From NCBI GenBank assembly GCA_947501935.1, contig CANMXU010000029.1, positions 1 through 59,909 of the forward strand: a stretch of DNA of 59,909 nucleotides, written 5' to 3'. Positions within the stretch are counted from its first letter, which is position 1. Each line of letters opens with the position of its first letter. The notes below the pieces were generated by a model, which was not told the DNA's origin, did not search any database, and worked only from the letters and a program-made list of their open reading frames with translations. This stretch comes from an uncultured Alteromonadaceae bacterium (GTDB lineage Bacteria; Pseudomonadota; Gammaproteobacteria; Enterobacterales; Alteromonadaceae). Made by a program: the position numbers and the translations under genes. Shown one piece after another: positions 18,101 through 25,306 of the stretch.

Positions 18101-19433
18101 TGACAACCTAGGTTTTGGTACCGACTATTGGGGTATTAGCGATAAAAACAATCAATACAGTTTTCAAATTATTTTAGAGCAAGACAGCGATAATATCTGG
18201 TTTAACTATTTAGATATTCCAGAAAATCCAAGTTATTTTAGCGTTGGTTTAGAAAACGAAACCGGTACTTTCGGCATACAGCTTATGTATGACGGTGACA
18301 ATAGTAATGACGATGGCGCCACTGATATATTTAGCGGCCAATCAATTGCTTTCAATTATCAACACGCTGGCGAACTAAGTATTGATGTAAAAACAATACC
18401 AACGAATATCAACGACTTTGCCATTGCAGATAAAGTATCAACTCAAGCAAATACCCCCATATTGGTTAACGTATTAAGCAATGATTTATCAGCCACGGGT
18501 AATGCAATTTTACTAGCAAAGGTGGCTAATAAATCGGTAGCTAGCCCCCTGTATTTTGACCAAATCAACGGTCAACAAAGCCAGTTGCTTACTGAATCAC
18601 TTACAATTGTTAGTGCCCCAAGTTCTGGTATTGCCGAAATTTCTAGCGCCGGCATCATAAGTTATCAACCTGATCATAACTTTATTGGTTATGACAGTAT
18701 TGAATATCAAGTGGCAAATAATAGCGGCGAAACATCAACAGCCTTTGTTACCATTACCGTTGGTGAGCCACTAGCAGTCGATATAATTGCTCCAGATACT
18801 ATTAGTGACTATTCAACAATTAGCTTGGTCGCTCAGGTTAGTAATACCAGCAGCGCCATTAATTACCAATGGAACATTCCAGACGACTTTCAAGCCGATA
18901 ATTTAAACCAGCAAACACTAACCGTAACAGTACCTAGTTATTTAGCTGCAACTTTACGTACGGTGTCATTAACGGTTAGTGACGACAAAGCCCAAGAAAA
19001 CACAGTTACCAACAGCTTTAGCTTTTTTGTTGATGCGGTGAATAACCCACCAGAAAATGTAACTATTACCGGCGCTAAGCAATTAAGCTATAACGAAACA
19101 GCCACTTTTACTGCGCATGCTGATGATTTTGACAGTGAATTAAACTATAGCTGGAAATTATCCAGCGGCTTGGTTTTAGAGAGCGTAAATGCCAACACAG
19201 TAACGGTGCAAGTTAGTGATAAAAACTTAAGCCAAGTAACCGTTTCAGTGGCAGTAAGCGATGGTGAGTATAGTGTTTCAAGCAGTCACGTTATCGATAC
19301 AAACGTGGTTGCATCAAGCAGTGGCGGTAGTATCAGTTATTGGTGGGCTTTAATAGTGATATTGATAGGTTACCGAGAGAAGTTAAACTCCACACGTAAA
19401 CTCTTAATTTACAGCTTAAAGCCTAACGCTTGA
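15180..19433 (+). CDS. Secreted S8 (subtilisin-like) protease with PA, cadherin/PKD-like domains and a GlyGly-CTERM-like tail
   Basis: 1417 aa from the ATG at 15180, preceded by GAGAG; a TTG at 15168 is in frame but less likely. A signal peptide is followed by an I9-type propeptide (YIVVFNEQP, about residue 45). The triad is D195 (AIIDSGI), H264 (SHGVHVAG) and S583 (GTSMAAP). A PA domain is inserted at about 395-520. Downstream lie beta domains including a cadherin-like module (about 1085-1195) and two PKD-like modules (about 1200-1370). The end, GGSISYWWALIVILIGYREK, has the Gly-rich stretch, hydrophobic helix and basic end of GlyGly-CTERM proteins, which are processed by rhombosortase and exported by type II secretion. 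An exported degradative protease is the likely role. Confidence 0.9.
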   Translation: MIFFRRPLPVILTLLTVLIFATCFSQAMAQASTQKKASPKHANGEQKYIVVFNEQPLAAVRRQLTAQQSIPASSKLNPQEKSLSANSLTSHKSTLTRAAQKRKNSRDNFRKFLNKKTQPSQIKAEYSQLVNGVGIVSKLSMAELKQSSEVKAVFAVNTYKAKLAAALPIISAEQSWQLLGGQTQAGNGVKIAIIDSGIIPEHPMFADDGIEPIANFNPENPDYCQSQESSFCNNKLILARYYPTQDYNFSANNEFDSPYASYSHGVHVAGIATGRQVTTPSGDTFSGVAPGAYLMIYKALWGNEGISTDIELIQALEDAYQDGADIINNSWGGEVGAHPISTLYQELFTELEANGVVLVTAAGNEAEYGESTINCPACVEAGIAVAASSTTKTSGHLLSFNGEHVNSTPGDNYIPGQAISGQALLAPDDNLDGCSAFSSGYFQDKVAVVYRGTCFFEDKAEQTKNAGATAMIVINNQAGTNISMVMAGANLTSTFISAADGERLINALNSSAITDVVMAETASTSYSAAAKDYIAPFSSLGPNGDQSFLKPDLAAPGQAILSAATLAASDADNDLYSELSGTSMAAPLVAGAAALLKQNAPQLSAKQIKSLLINASAGDIKSYLNNIATPFETGAGRLNTEAALLLSAYAKTPNMVLSDCGVSCSKTNELIALSLPQHSTQQLEQQAAQQIWQGEITFNDAAVAASLSPNQISLTSESPNQPFTVSVNLPYNSVQNWYFGEILWRNDSGQTIRQAVVAQANNKNSELLTVNMFDSSNQTKQVNITSTNTTNQTSVDYEINLVGAAKFAPTNIDTNSAAELENILWQEQSLRFSSQLPVAKISSSQASLPFDLDVSEQSNYQRVPCSDGCDEFTYPISFNFQHLSKPYSTITVSDNGLAFAGHQYIEQGELSTNLPLPNSQTPNSIIAPFWLDFDLEDNSNPLDSGGGEILYYFHQHQDKDYLVIQWHKAKIWLDDNLGFGTDYWGISDKNNQYSFQIILEQDSDNIWFNYLDIPENPSYFSVGLENETGTFGIQLMYDGDNSNDDGATDIFSGQSIAFNYQHAGELSIDVKTIPTNINDFAIADKVSTQANTPILVNVLSNDLSATGNAILLAKVANKSVASPLYFDQINGQQSQLLTESLTIVSAPSSGIAEISSAGIISYQPDHNFIGYDSIEYQVANNSGETSTAFVTITVGEPLAVDIIAPDTISDYSTISLVAQVSNTSSAINYQWNIPDDFQADNLNQQTLTVTVPSYLAATLRTVSLTVSDDKAQENTVTNSFSFFVDAVNNPPENVTITGAKQLSYNETATFTAHADDFDSELNYSWKLSSGLVLESVNANTVTVQVSDKNLSQVTVSVAVSDGEYSVSSSHVIDTNVVASSSGGSISYWWALIVILIGYREKLNSTRKLLIYSLKPNA

Positions 19434-19443
19434 AGCTGTAAAT
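19407..19443 (+). terminator. Long hairpin covering the stop codon of the S8 protease gene
   Basis: An 11-bp perfect arm pair (19407-19417 with 19433-19443) continues after one mismatch with AAGC/GCTT around a 5-nt loop. The TGA stop at 19431-19433 lies inside it. There is no strong T run, so it may be a weak terminator or an mRNA 3'-end protector. It is made of AGCTT-type words like other intergenic repeats in the window. Confidence 0.6.
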
Positions 19444-19471
19444 ATTGAGCTTTTAACTTGGCACTTTTTAG

Positions 19472-20227
19472 CTAATTCGCTCGCAATGCTTTGAGCAAAT
19501 CTTTTGGTGATTTATAACCCGGCACCATAGTGCCATCAGCAAGTATCATAGCAGGCGTACCGGTAACACCAAAGCTTCTGCCTAATTCAAAATGCGCTTT
19601 AATCGGCGCACTACATTTTGCCGCCACAACCGAACCTCCTGTGGCTTTAGCCGAAGTCATCGCTTGATGTTGATCTTTAGCACACCACACTGACTTTATA
19701 TCGTGATAAGTTTCACTATTAAGGCCACCACGCGGAAATGCTAAGTATTTAATGGTAATGCCAAGGTCATTATATTCAGCCATTTCACTGTGTAGTTTAC
19801 GACAATAGCCACAACTAGGATCAGTAAATACCGACACTTGATATTTTTCATCTTTGGCAGGGAAAACAATCATCGACTGTTCCAATTCAGCAAGGCCGTC
19901 AATACGTATAGTTGCAGAGGCTTTATCGGTTAAATTCTCAAAATTATTATTAAGATCAAATACCCGTCCTTGAATAAAATAACTATTATCAGCAGTCACA
20001 TAAAACAGTCCCTTGCTGGTAGTAACCTGCTTAATATTAGCAATTGGGCTGTCTTCTACTTTGGTAGCTTTTAAACCTAACTTGTTGAGCTTAGCAATAA
20101 TGCTAGCATCACTGGCTTGGTAGTTTTTAGCCGAGCTGATTGCAGCTTCATTTGCCATTACATTATGGCTAAAAGAAAGACTTAAGGCTGTGGCTACCAC
20201 AAGCAAGCTTTGCTTAATATGTTTCAT
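19472..20227 (-). CDS. dsbC: Thiol:disulfide isomerase DsbC
   Basis: 251 aa periplasmic protein with a signal peptide ending near residue 25 (VMA). The N-terminal dimerisation domain spans about 28-100. The thioredoxin-like domain has the active site CGYC (C139, C142) and the cis-proline loop TGTP (221-224). A structural cysteine pair, C181 and C204, matches the second disulfide of E. coli DsbC. DsbC reshuffles wrong disulfides in multi-Cys exported proteins and is kept reduced by DsbD. It sits downstream of a lipoprotein gene rich in Cys pairs (20542-22776), but a terminator and a repeat element separate the two. Confidence 0.94.
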   Translation of the reverse strand: MKHIKQSLLVVATALSLSFSHNVMANEAAISSAKNYQASDASIIAKLNKLGLKATKVEDSPIANIKQVTTSKGLFYVTADNSYFIQGRVFDLNNNFENLTDKASATIRIDGLAELEQSMIVFPAKDEKYQVSVFTDPSCGYCRKLHSEMAEYNDLGITIKYLAFPRGGLNSETYHDIKSVWCAKDQHQAMTSAKATGGSVVAAKCSAPIKAHFELGRSFGVTGTPAMILADGTMVPGYKSPKDLLKALRAN

Positions 20228-20297
20228 TTCGGATCCTTATTTACTACTTAAATTAACTGACTTTACTGGTATTGCTTTTGCTGGAAATAACAAATAA

Positions 20298-20382
20298 AAA
20301 GGGGTCGGTGACATCAGAAAAAACAACAGGGTTAATTAAGCCAAGTTGCTCTTAAACGTGTATTTATGTCACCGACCCCTTT
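20298..20382. repeat. GTCGGTGACA inverted-repeat element, copy A
   Basis: 17-nt arms AAAGGGGTCGGTGACAT and its complement (20366-20382) flank about 51 bp. The arms match those of the copies around the RAYT transposase at 26784-27416, but the core differs from the conserved CCAACAAT...AACCTGAA core of those copies. It lies in the 314-bp gap upstream of dsbC. Confidence 0.88.
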
Positions 20383-20473
20383 CTACTCTTGTTTACTATA
20401 AAACTTATTTAGATAAATTTATTGTCTACTGTTTTTTGATTAAATTCTGGTAAAAAATGTTAAAGAAAATAAA

Positions 20474-20502
20474 AAGCCCCAATGCTAGGCATTAGGGCTT
20501 TG
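20474..20502 (-). terminator. Rho-independent terminator after the 744-aa lipoprotein gene
   Basis: AAAGCCC-AATGC pairs with GCATT-GGGCTTT around a TAG loop, with one bulged mismatch. On the minus strand it ends in a T run. Confidence 0.88.
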
Positions 20503-20541
20503 AACTTGTTAATCAAGTTAATTGTGTTTTAACGTTACGAC

Positions 20542-22776
20542 TTAGTTACCAGCAGAAAGATCACTTACGTTCGCAACAGCACCCCAACATTTCACGCCTT
20601 CGTCATCTAATGCACATGAGAAATCATTGCTTGAAGTGACTTGTGTTGGGTTAACTAACGTTGGCATATCACTCACCTGTCCGTAAGTATCATCACCCCA
20701 ACATTCGACAGTGTCGTTTGTTGTTAAGCCACAAACATGAGCATCACCTACCGCTAATTGTGTATATTGATATGTATCATCACCATTCAATGAAGTAGCT
20801 AAATCTTCATTATTACAAAAAACAGTATTCTTCACTGAGTGCGCTAAACAAACATTTGCCCCTTCAGCGTCCATTACCTCATAAGAACCGTCAATATTAG
20901 TAATAGTATTCGCCGCAAAATCAGTACCTAAACCTTCTGTGGTTAGCAGTTGGGTAGTTGATTCCTCAAAGTCGCCATTCTCATAAGTGTGACAAACAGG
21001 TGATTGTATAAATACACCACCACTTTCTGTACCAGTATATTGGGCAATGTTGTAACAAACTTCATTGTCAGTTATAGCTAACCCTCTAATGAAGTGAATA
21101 ATGTAATTAGTACCATCTGAAAAGTCATTATCTATATCTATTTCACCTGACATAGCTCCATCACAAACAACTTTAGAACCACCAGAACTATTCAAACCTA
21201 ATGTATCAGCAGATTTTGCCGTACAATAAGTATCACTACCTGAAGCATGTAAATCATTACCTGCTCCATCACTGTAGTTGTTATAAAAAACAAACTCGTT
21301 GTAATCGGTATGAACACCTGCTGCTGTTGAAACTAACTCACCTTTAAAGGTAGAACAAGTCATTTCACCATCAGCTTTCCAGCAAGCATGATTATCACCA
21401 ACGGTTAGATCAGTAATATCTGACTGAGCCGCGGCCATATCAAGTAAACCAGCTTTAGAATAACTAGTACCTGTCGATGTTTTTGCAGATGTGTCTGCTG
21501 ATTGACAAACAGGAGCTGCATAACCACTTAACGCAACACAAGCACCACCGTCGTTTGATGACAAATGAGTAATGGTTGGGGTATAAGTATTGGTTTCAGG
21601 GTCACTATCAATACTTGCTTCAACAATGTCATCAACATAAGCGATATTGGCAGCTAAGTTTTCATGACCACGGCCAATAATATCAATCGAAATATCGCTG
21701 CCATCTTCTGGAGTCGCATCAATTCCATTTTTAATACCATCTAAATCGTAATCACCGCTATCGGTATGCTGCTTAATTTTAAGAGTGAATGACAATGGTA
21801 CTGTTTCTTCACCGTCGTTAGCGTCAAAACTAAAGGTATAGTCAGCTGCTGCGGCATAACTCGTTACACCATCTACAGTTTCATATAGTGGTAAAGCACT
21901 ATCAGCCGGTGTAATAGCTTGGCCGTCGTATGTCCAACCAACTAACGCTTCATTACCGTCTGCATCTTTAATCATTACATTTGTAACAGTTGGTGTAACG
22001 CCATCTCGGTCATAAACAGCCATATTTAAGTTTGATCTACACACTTGATAAACACTAGTAAGTTCGTCTTGTGCGTTAGTTGTATCACAGTTTTTTGAAG
22101 AAGATACATATGGTAGTTGGTTAACATTAGCTACGCTAAGCGTTAATGTGCCAGCGGTAGTATTATCATTACTGTCTGTAGCAGTTAACGCCAATACTTC
22201 ATCAGCATCAGTTGCATCGTTATAATCTGGCGTACCAACGATAATATTGGTATCAGCATAATAAGTTGCCCAGCTAGGTAATGCGCTAGGGTCGTCTAAA
22301 GTTACTGTTACTGCGTCGCCGTCAGGGTCAGTACCCGTTAATACAAGGCTAATTTCTTCATTTTCCGTCGCTGCTAATACTAACGCAGGAGCATCTGGTG
22401 AAGAAGGAGCTAATGGAGCGGTTTCAACCACTAAGGTTAAGTTGATTGATGAAGTTGCTTCACCATCAGATACGCTAACAGTAAACGGATAAGAACCTGC
22501 AGACATAATCGTACCGGTAATTTCACCGCTTTCAGCATTAATAGTGCAACCTTCCGGTAGACCTGTAGCAGAATACGTTAAGGTATCATTTTCAGCATCA
22601 GTTGCTGAAGCGCTATAAGTAAAAGCAACATTTTCCATCGCTGCAGGTGCAGTACCCGAAATACTTGGAGCACTGTTTTTGGTATTGTCTATTTCAACTT
22701 CTTTGGTATCACTACCACATGCAGCGGTGGTGAGCGCTGCCGCTATAACCAATGCTAATCTTGTTTTGTTAATCAT
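20542..22776 (-). CDS. Lipoprotein with cadherin-like (He_PIG) domains and Cys-paired RCC1-like repeats
   Basis: 744 aa. The lipobox LTTAAC places the lipid-bearing cysteine at C20, so it is probably attached to the outer membrane. Residues about 35-225 form two cadherin-like/He_PIG-type domains (SISGTAPAAMENVAFTYSAS; IVGTPDYNDATDADEV). The C-terminal half carries about seven blocks, each with a paired cysteine such as HACWKADGEMTC, HVCGLTTNDTVECWG and FSCALDDEGVKCWG. This spacing resembles RCC1-like beta-propeller blades in which each blade could hold one disulfide (inference). It is related in its C-terminus to the 995-aa lipoprotein at 28662-31649. Function unknown; a surface binding or scaffolding role is plausible. 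Confidence 0.75.
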   Translation of the reverse strand: MINKTRLALVIAAALTTAACGSDTKEVEIDNTKNSAPSISGTAPAAMENVAFTYSASATDAENDTLTYSATGLPEGCTINAESGEITGTIMSAGSYPFTVSVSDGEATSSINLTLVVETAPLAPSSPDAPALVLAATENEEISLVLTGTDPDGDAVTVTLDDPSALPSWATYYADTNIIVGTPDYNDATDADEVLALTATDSNDNTTAGTLTLSVANVNQLPYVSSSKNCDTTNAQDELTSVYQVCRSNLNMAVYDRDGVTPTVTNVMIKDADGNEALVGWTYDGQAITPADSALPLYETVDGVTSYAAAADYTFSFDANDGEETVPLSFTLKIKQHTDSGDYDLDGIKNGIDATPEDGSDISIDIIGRGHENLAANIAYVDDIVEASIDSDPETNTYTPTITHLSSNDGGACVALSGYAAPVCQSADTSAKTSTGTSYSKAGLLDMAAAQSDITDLTVGDNHACWKADGEMTCSTFKGELVSTAAGVHTDYNEFVFYNNYSDGAGNDLHASGSDTYCTAKSADTLGLNSSGGSKVVCDGAMSGEIDIDNDFSDGTNYIIHFIRGLAITDNEVCYNIAQYTGTESGGVFIQSPVCHTYENGDFEESTTQLLTTEGLGTDFAANTITNIDGSYEVMDAEGANVCLAHSVKNTVFCNNEDLATSLNGDDTYQYTQLAVGDAHVCGLTTNDTVECWGDDTYGQVSDMPTLVNPTQVTSSNDFSCALDDEGVKCWGAVANVSDLSAGN

Positions 22777-23224
22777 GTTTTATTTTACTCCAGCGTTTTT
22801 GTTTTATCTTGCATTTATTGGGCTGCGAAACGAGCTAATAGTTATCACTTAACATTGCATATATGCTTAACAAGCTTTCTGGCTAGTTTTACATTTGTCC
22901 TAAAAAAAATTTAGGCTGTTATAGCTTTATTTTAGCCAAAGTTTTTTCGCGCCCTCACCCGACTATAAGAAACCGCACACGGTAAAAGTGTTAAAACTTG
23001 TTAAAAAGGCTTGTTTTTAATACCGAATATTACAAAGCACTTACACACTGACTGAATAAGCCATTTGGGGAGATTGCGCATTTAAATAGTTTTTTTCCGC
23101 TGGTTGCTATTTAACCAAACTAGGGATATTGTTTAATTAAGCCTCTGTAATTTACAAATAATTACATCTTCTTTCATATTTGCAGGTATTATTAACCTCA
23201 CTTAATAAGTAACAATTAAATACA
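22777..23224. other. Divergent intergenic region, lipoprotein / mipA-like gene
   Basis: 448 bp between divergent genes, containing the promoters of both. It is AT-rich near the mipA-like side. I see no palindromic operator, repeat copy or RNA gene. Confidence 0.5.
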
Positions 23225-24049
23225 ATGAAAGTTAATATATTACGCAGCCTTACCTTTGTTTTCAGCCTGAGCTTATGCCAGCTGTCTACTGCTGCTGAAA
23301 ATTTACCAAAAGAACCTGCGTGTACCGCTGATTGTAGCCAAAGTAATTTTGGTTACAGCATTTCTATGGGCTTAAGCAATTATCAAAATCCACTAATTAC
23401 CAAAGATGATTTAAAAATTCCTTTCTTCCCAAGTATTTCTTGGTCAAACAAAAAGAACTTTTACATTAAAAACTTTGATATGGGCTATTTGTTCGCCGCC
23501 TATAACAACAGCGTAATTGAAATTGTCGGTAAGGTTAATAAAGACGGGCTTTATCATTTAGACTCAAAAAAAGGTTTTATTCCGCCTTTAGTGATTAACC
23601 CGAATCCCAACCCTAATGAGCCAATATTTATCGGCCCTGACGATCCAAATATGTCTTATATGGCAGGGGTTAAATACAGTCATTTATTAAACCAAGATAA
23701 AGAGTTAATCACGACAGCGCTTTACACTGATGTTTCTGGACAACATCACGGCCAACAAATGGACCTTACTTGGACCCATATGTGGTCAAGGTCTAAGTTT
23801 AAATTGGCCTCAGAAGTAAGCATGCATTATAAGTCGACTGACTTACTTGAATATTATTATGGTGGCCCGTTAACGGGTGGCCAAGTTTCGTCATCATTGA
23901 AAATAGATATGGCTTACCAGTTGAATGAAAACTGGATGGCTGTGGTCAATATTAGCCGTGAATTTCTTTCTGATGCCATAATGAGTAGTGAGCTAGTTGA
24001 AGTTTCTCATATTGATTCTGTTTTCGCGGGAGTAACTTGGAAGTGGTAA
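23225..24049 (+). CDS. MipA/OmpV family outer membrane protein
   Basis: 274 aa. A signal peptide (about residues 1-23) is followed by repeated amphipathic beta strands and a C-terminal aromatic end (VTWKW) typical of outer membrane barrels. The family is named after E. coli MipA and Vibrio OmpV. It is the first gene of a cluster with a DUF3019 protein, a response regulator and a histidine kinase (12-bp gap to the next gene). That gene order suggests the barrel is a target of, or an accessory to, the signalling pair. Confidence 0.82.
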   Translation: MKVNILRSLTFVFSLSLCQLSTAAENLPKEPACTADCSQSNFGYSISMGLSNYQNPLITKDDLKIPFFPSISWSNKKNFYIKNFDMGYLFAAYNNSVIEIVGKVNKDGLYHLDSKKGFIPPLVINPNPNPNEPIFIGPDDPNMSYMAGVKYSHLLNQDKELITTALYTDVSGQHHGQQMDLTWTHMWSRSKFKLASEVSMHYKSTDLLEYYYGGPLTGGQVSSSLKIDMAYQLNENWMAVVNISREFLSDAIMSSELVEVSHIDSVFAGVTWKW

Positions 24050-24060
24050 AACGGTGATTT

Positions 24061-24447
24061 GTGCCTAACAGGCTGATTTTTTCATTTATTTTATTTACTA
24101 TAGCTTCTATAGGGCCCGTTAACGCCTCGGATATGCCCTACTTTACTGTTTCCCCCTCTCAATGCGTGGTTGCCGAAAACCAAAGTGCTTGTAGCATTCG
24201 ACTAACATTTAATTGGTCACTCGGCGCACATCCGGAACAAATATGTTTGTATCAACAAGAAATTAAGCTCGACTGTTTTAATCCTGAGTCTGGCGAATAC
24301 CAAATTGTTGCTTTAATGAATGAAGACATGGAATTCTATTTAAAAAGCGCCCTTTCTGGGGAGCAGTTAGCGCAAGCTTCTGTTTCTATGCTTAACCGCA
24401 CGCGGTTAAATCTTTTTAATGAATACGTGCCCTGGAGAGTTTTCTAA
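24061..24447 (+). CDS. DUF3019 family periplasmic protein
   Basis: 128 aa with a GTG start 11 bp after the mipA-like stop. The signal peptide ends near residue 22 (VNA). The mature part has four cysteines (in SQCVVAENQSACSIRL and QICLYQQEIKLDC), which can form two disulfides in a small beta-rich fold. DUF3019 proteins are uncharacterised and, as far as I know, usually stand beside mipA-like and two-component genes in Shewanella and Colwellia relatives. The stop overlaps the next ATG by one base (TAATG), so it is coupled to the response regulator. It could be a periplasmic partner of the kinase; this is inference. Confidence 0.78.
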   Translation: MPNRLIFSFILFTIASIGPVNASDMPYFTVSPSQCVVAENQSACSIRLTFNWSLGAHPEQICLYQQEIKLDCFNPESGEYQIVALMNEDMEFYLKSALSGEQLAQASVSMLNRTRLNLFNEYVPWRVF

Positions 24448-25157
24448 TGGCTGGCGCTACTTTAACCAACATACTCTTAATTGAAGACGATCATAAACTC
24501 GGTTTAAAAATAAAACGCTACTTAGAAAAAAATGGCTGTCAGGTTGACTGGTTAAGAGGCGGCTCTTTAATTGGTGTTGAGTCTAAGGTTAGCGGCTTTG
24601 ACGTAATTTTATGTGATATCGACTTACCCGACATGTCTGGTTTTGACATTTGTGCTCAGTGGCGCGACCAATATACAGGCGCTTTTATCTTTATTACTGC
24701 CTTTACCGATGGCGAGCGTCAAATAGCCGGTTTAGACTTAGGTGCAGACGACTATATAGTTAAGCCTTTTGCACCAGATGTTTTATTGGCAAGAATTAAA
24801 GCCAATTTAAGAAGAGCATCAAGCTCTAAGCCTGAAGTTAGAGATGCCACTACCCCTATAACTTTAGAAGGCTACACCCTTGACCCTAAAACAAGTCAAG
24901 CCAATGTAAAGGGCCATGTACTGCCCCTAACCCGCCAAGAGTTTTCAATATTATATATTTTAACCGCCAACCTTAATCATAAAGTCACCCGTGATGCTAT
25001 TTATCAAGTGGTTTTAAATAAAGAGTATGACGGATTTGACCGCACCGCCGATGTTTACGTTAGTAAGCTGAGGAAAAAATTTAATGCCATTCCCGAAAAT
25101 GAATATCAAATAGATACTGTTTGGGGCAAAGGTTATGTTTTAAATAGAATTATATAA
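24447..25157 (+). CDS. OmpR/PhoB-family response regulator
   Basis: 236 aa. The receiver domain (about 8-120) has acidic residues E13-D14-D15, the phospho-acceptor D57 (CDIDLPDMSG) and the conserved lysine in DYIVKPF. The winged-helix DNA-binding domain (about 140-233) ends in the usual TVWGKGYVLN. It regulates transcription on phosphorylation by the downstream kinase. It is translationally coupled to the DUF3019 gene. Unusually, 149 bp with two palindromes separate it from the kinase gene. Confidence 0.92.
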   Translation: MAGATLTNILLIEDDHKLGLKIKRYLEKNGCQVDWLRGGSLIGVESKVSGFDVILCDIDLPDMSGFDICAQWRDQYTGAFIFITAFTDGERQIAGLDLGADDYIVKPFAPDVLLARIKANLRRASSSKPEVRDATTPITLEGYTLDPKTSQANVKGHVLPLTRQEFSILYILTANLNHKVTRDAIYQVVLNKEYDGFDRTADVYVSKLRKKFNAIPENEYQIDTVWGKGYVLNRII

Positions 25158-25209
25158 CCTGAGCTACAACTTTCTTAGCAACTTCACTTTTAGCGCTTAA
25201 TTTTTTAGA

Positions 25210-25225
25210 TTGCACTTTAGTGCAA
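25210..25225. promoter_or_regulatory. 16-bp palindrome TTGCACT-TT-AGTGCAA
   Basis: Perfect 7-bp arms around TT, in the gap between the response regulator and kinase genes. It could be an operator or a short hairpin. No poly-T follows, so termination is unlikely. Confidence 0.5.
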
Positions 25226-25250
25226 CAATCGAATATAGTTGAGGTAATTA

Positions 25251-25266
25251 TCGGAATGAATTCCGA
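25251..25266. promoter_or_regulatory. 16-bp palindrome TCGGAAT-GA-ATTCCGA
   Basis: Perfect 7-bp arms around GA, 41 bp upstream of the kinase start. Its position fits an operator near a separate kinase promoter. It has no resemblance to the preceding palindrome. Confidence 0.5.
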
Positions 25267-25306
25267 CCAACACTTATTCTGAATAATCTAAATGGGCATG
25301 CTTTAA

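Noticed and set aside
15180..19433. Joint operon of the first S8 protease with dsbC
   Set aside because: The genes converge and a hairpin lies between them.
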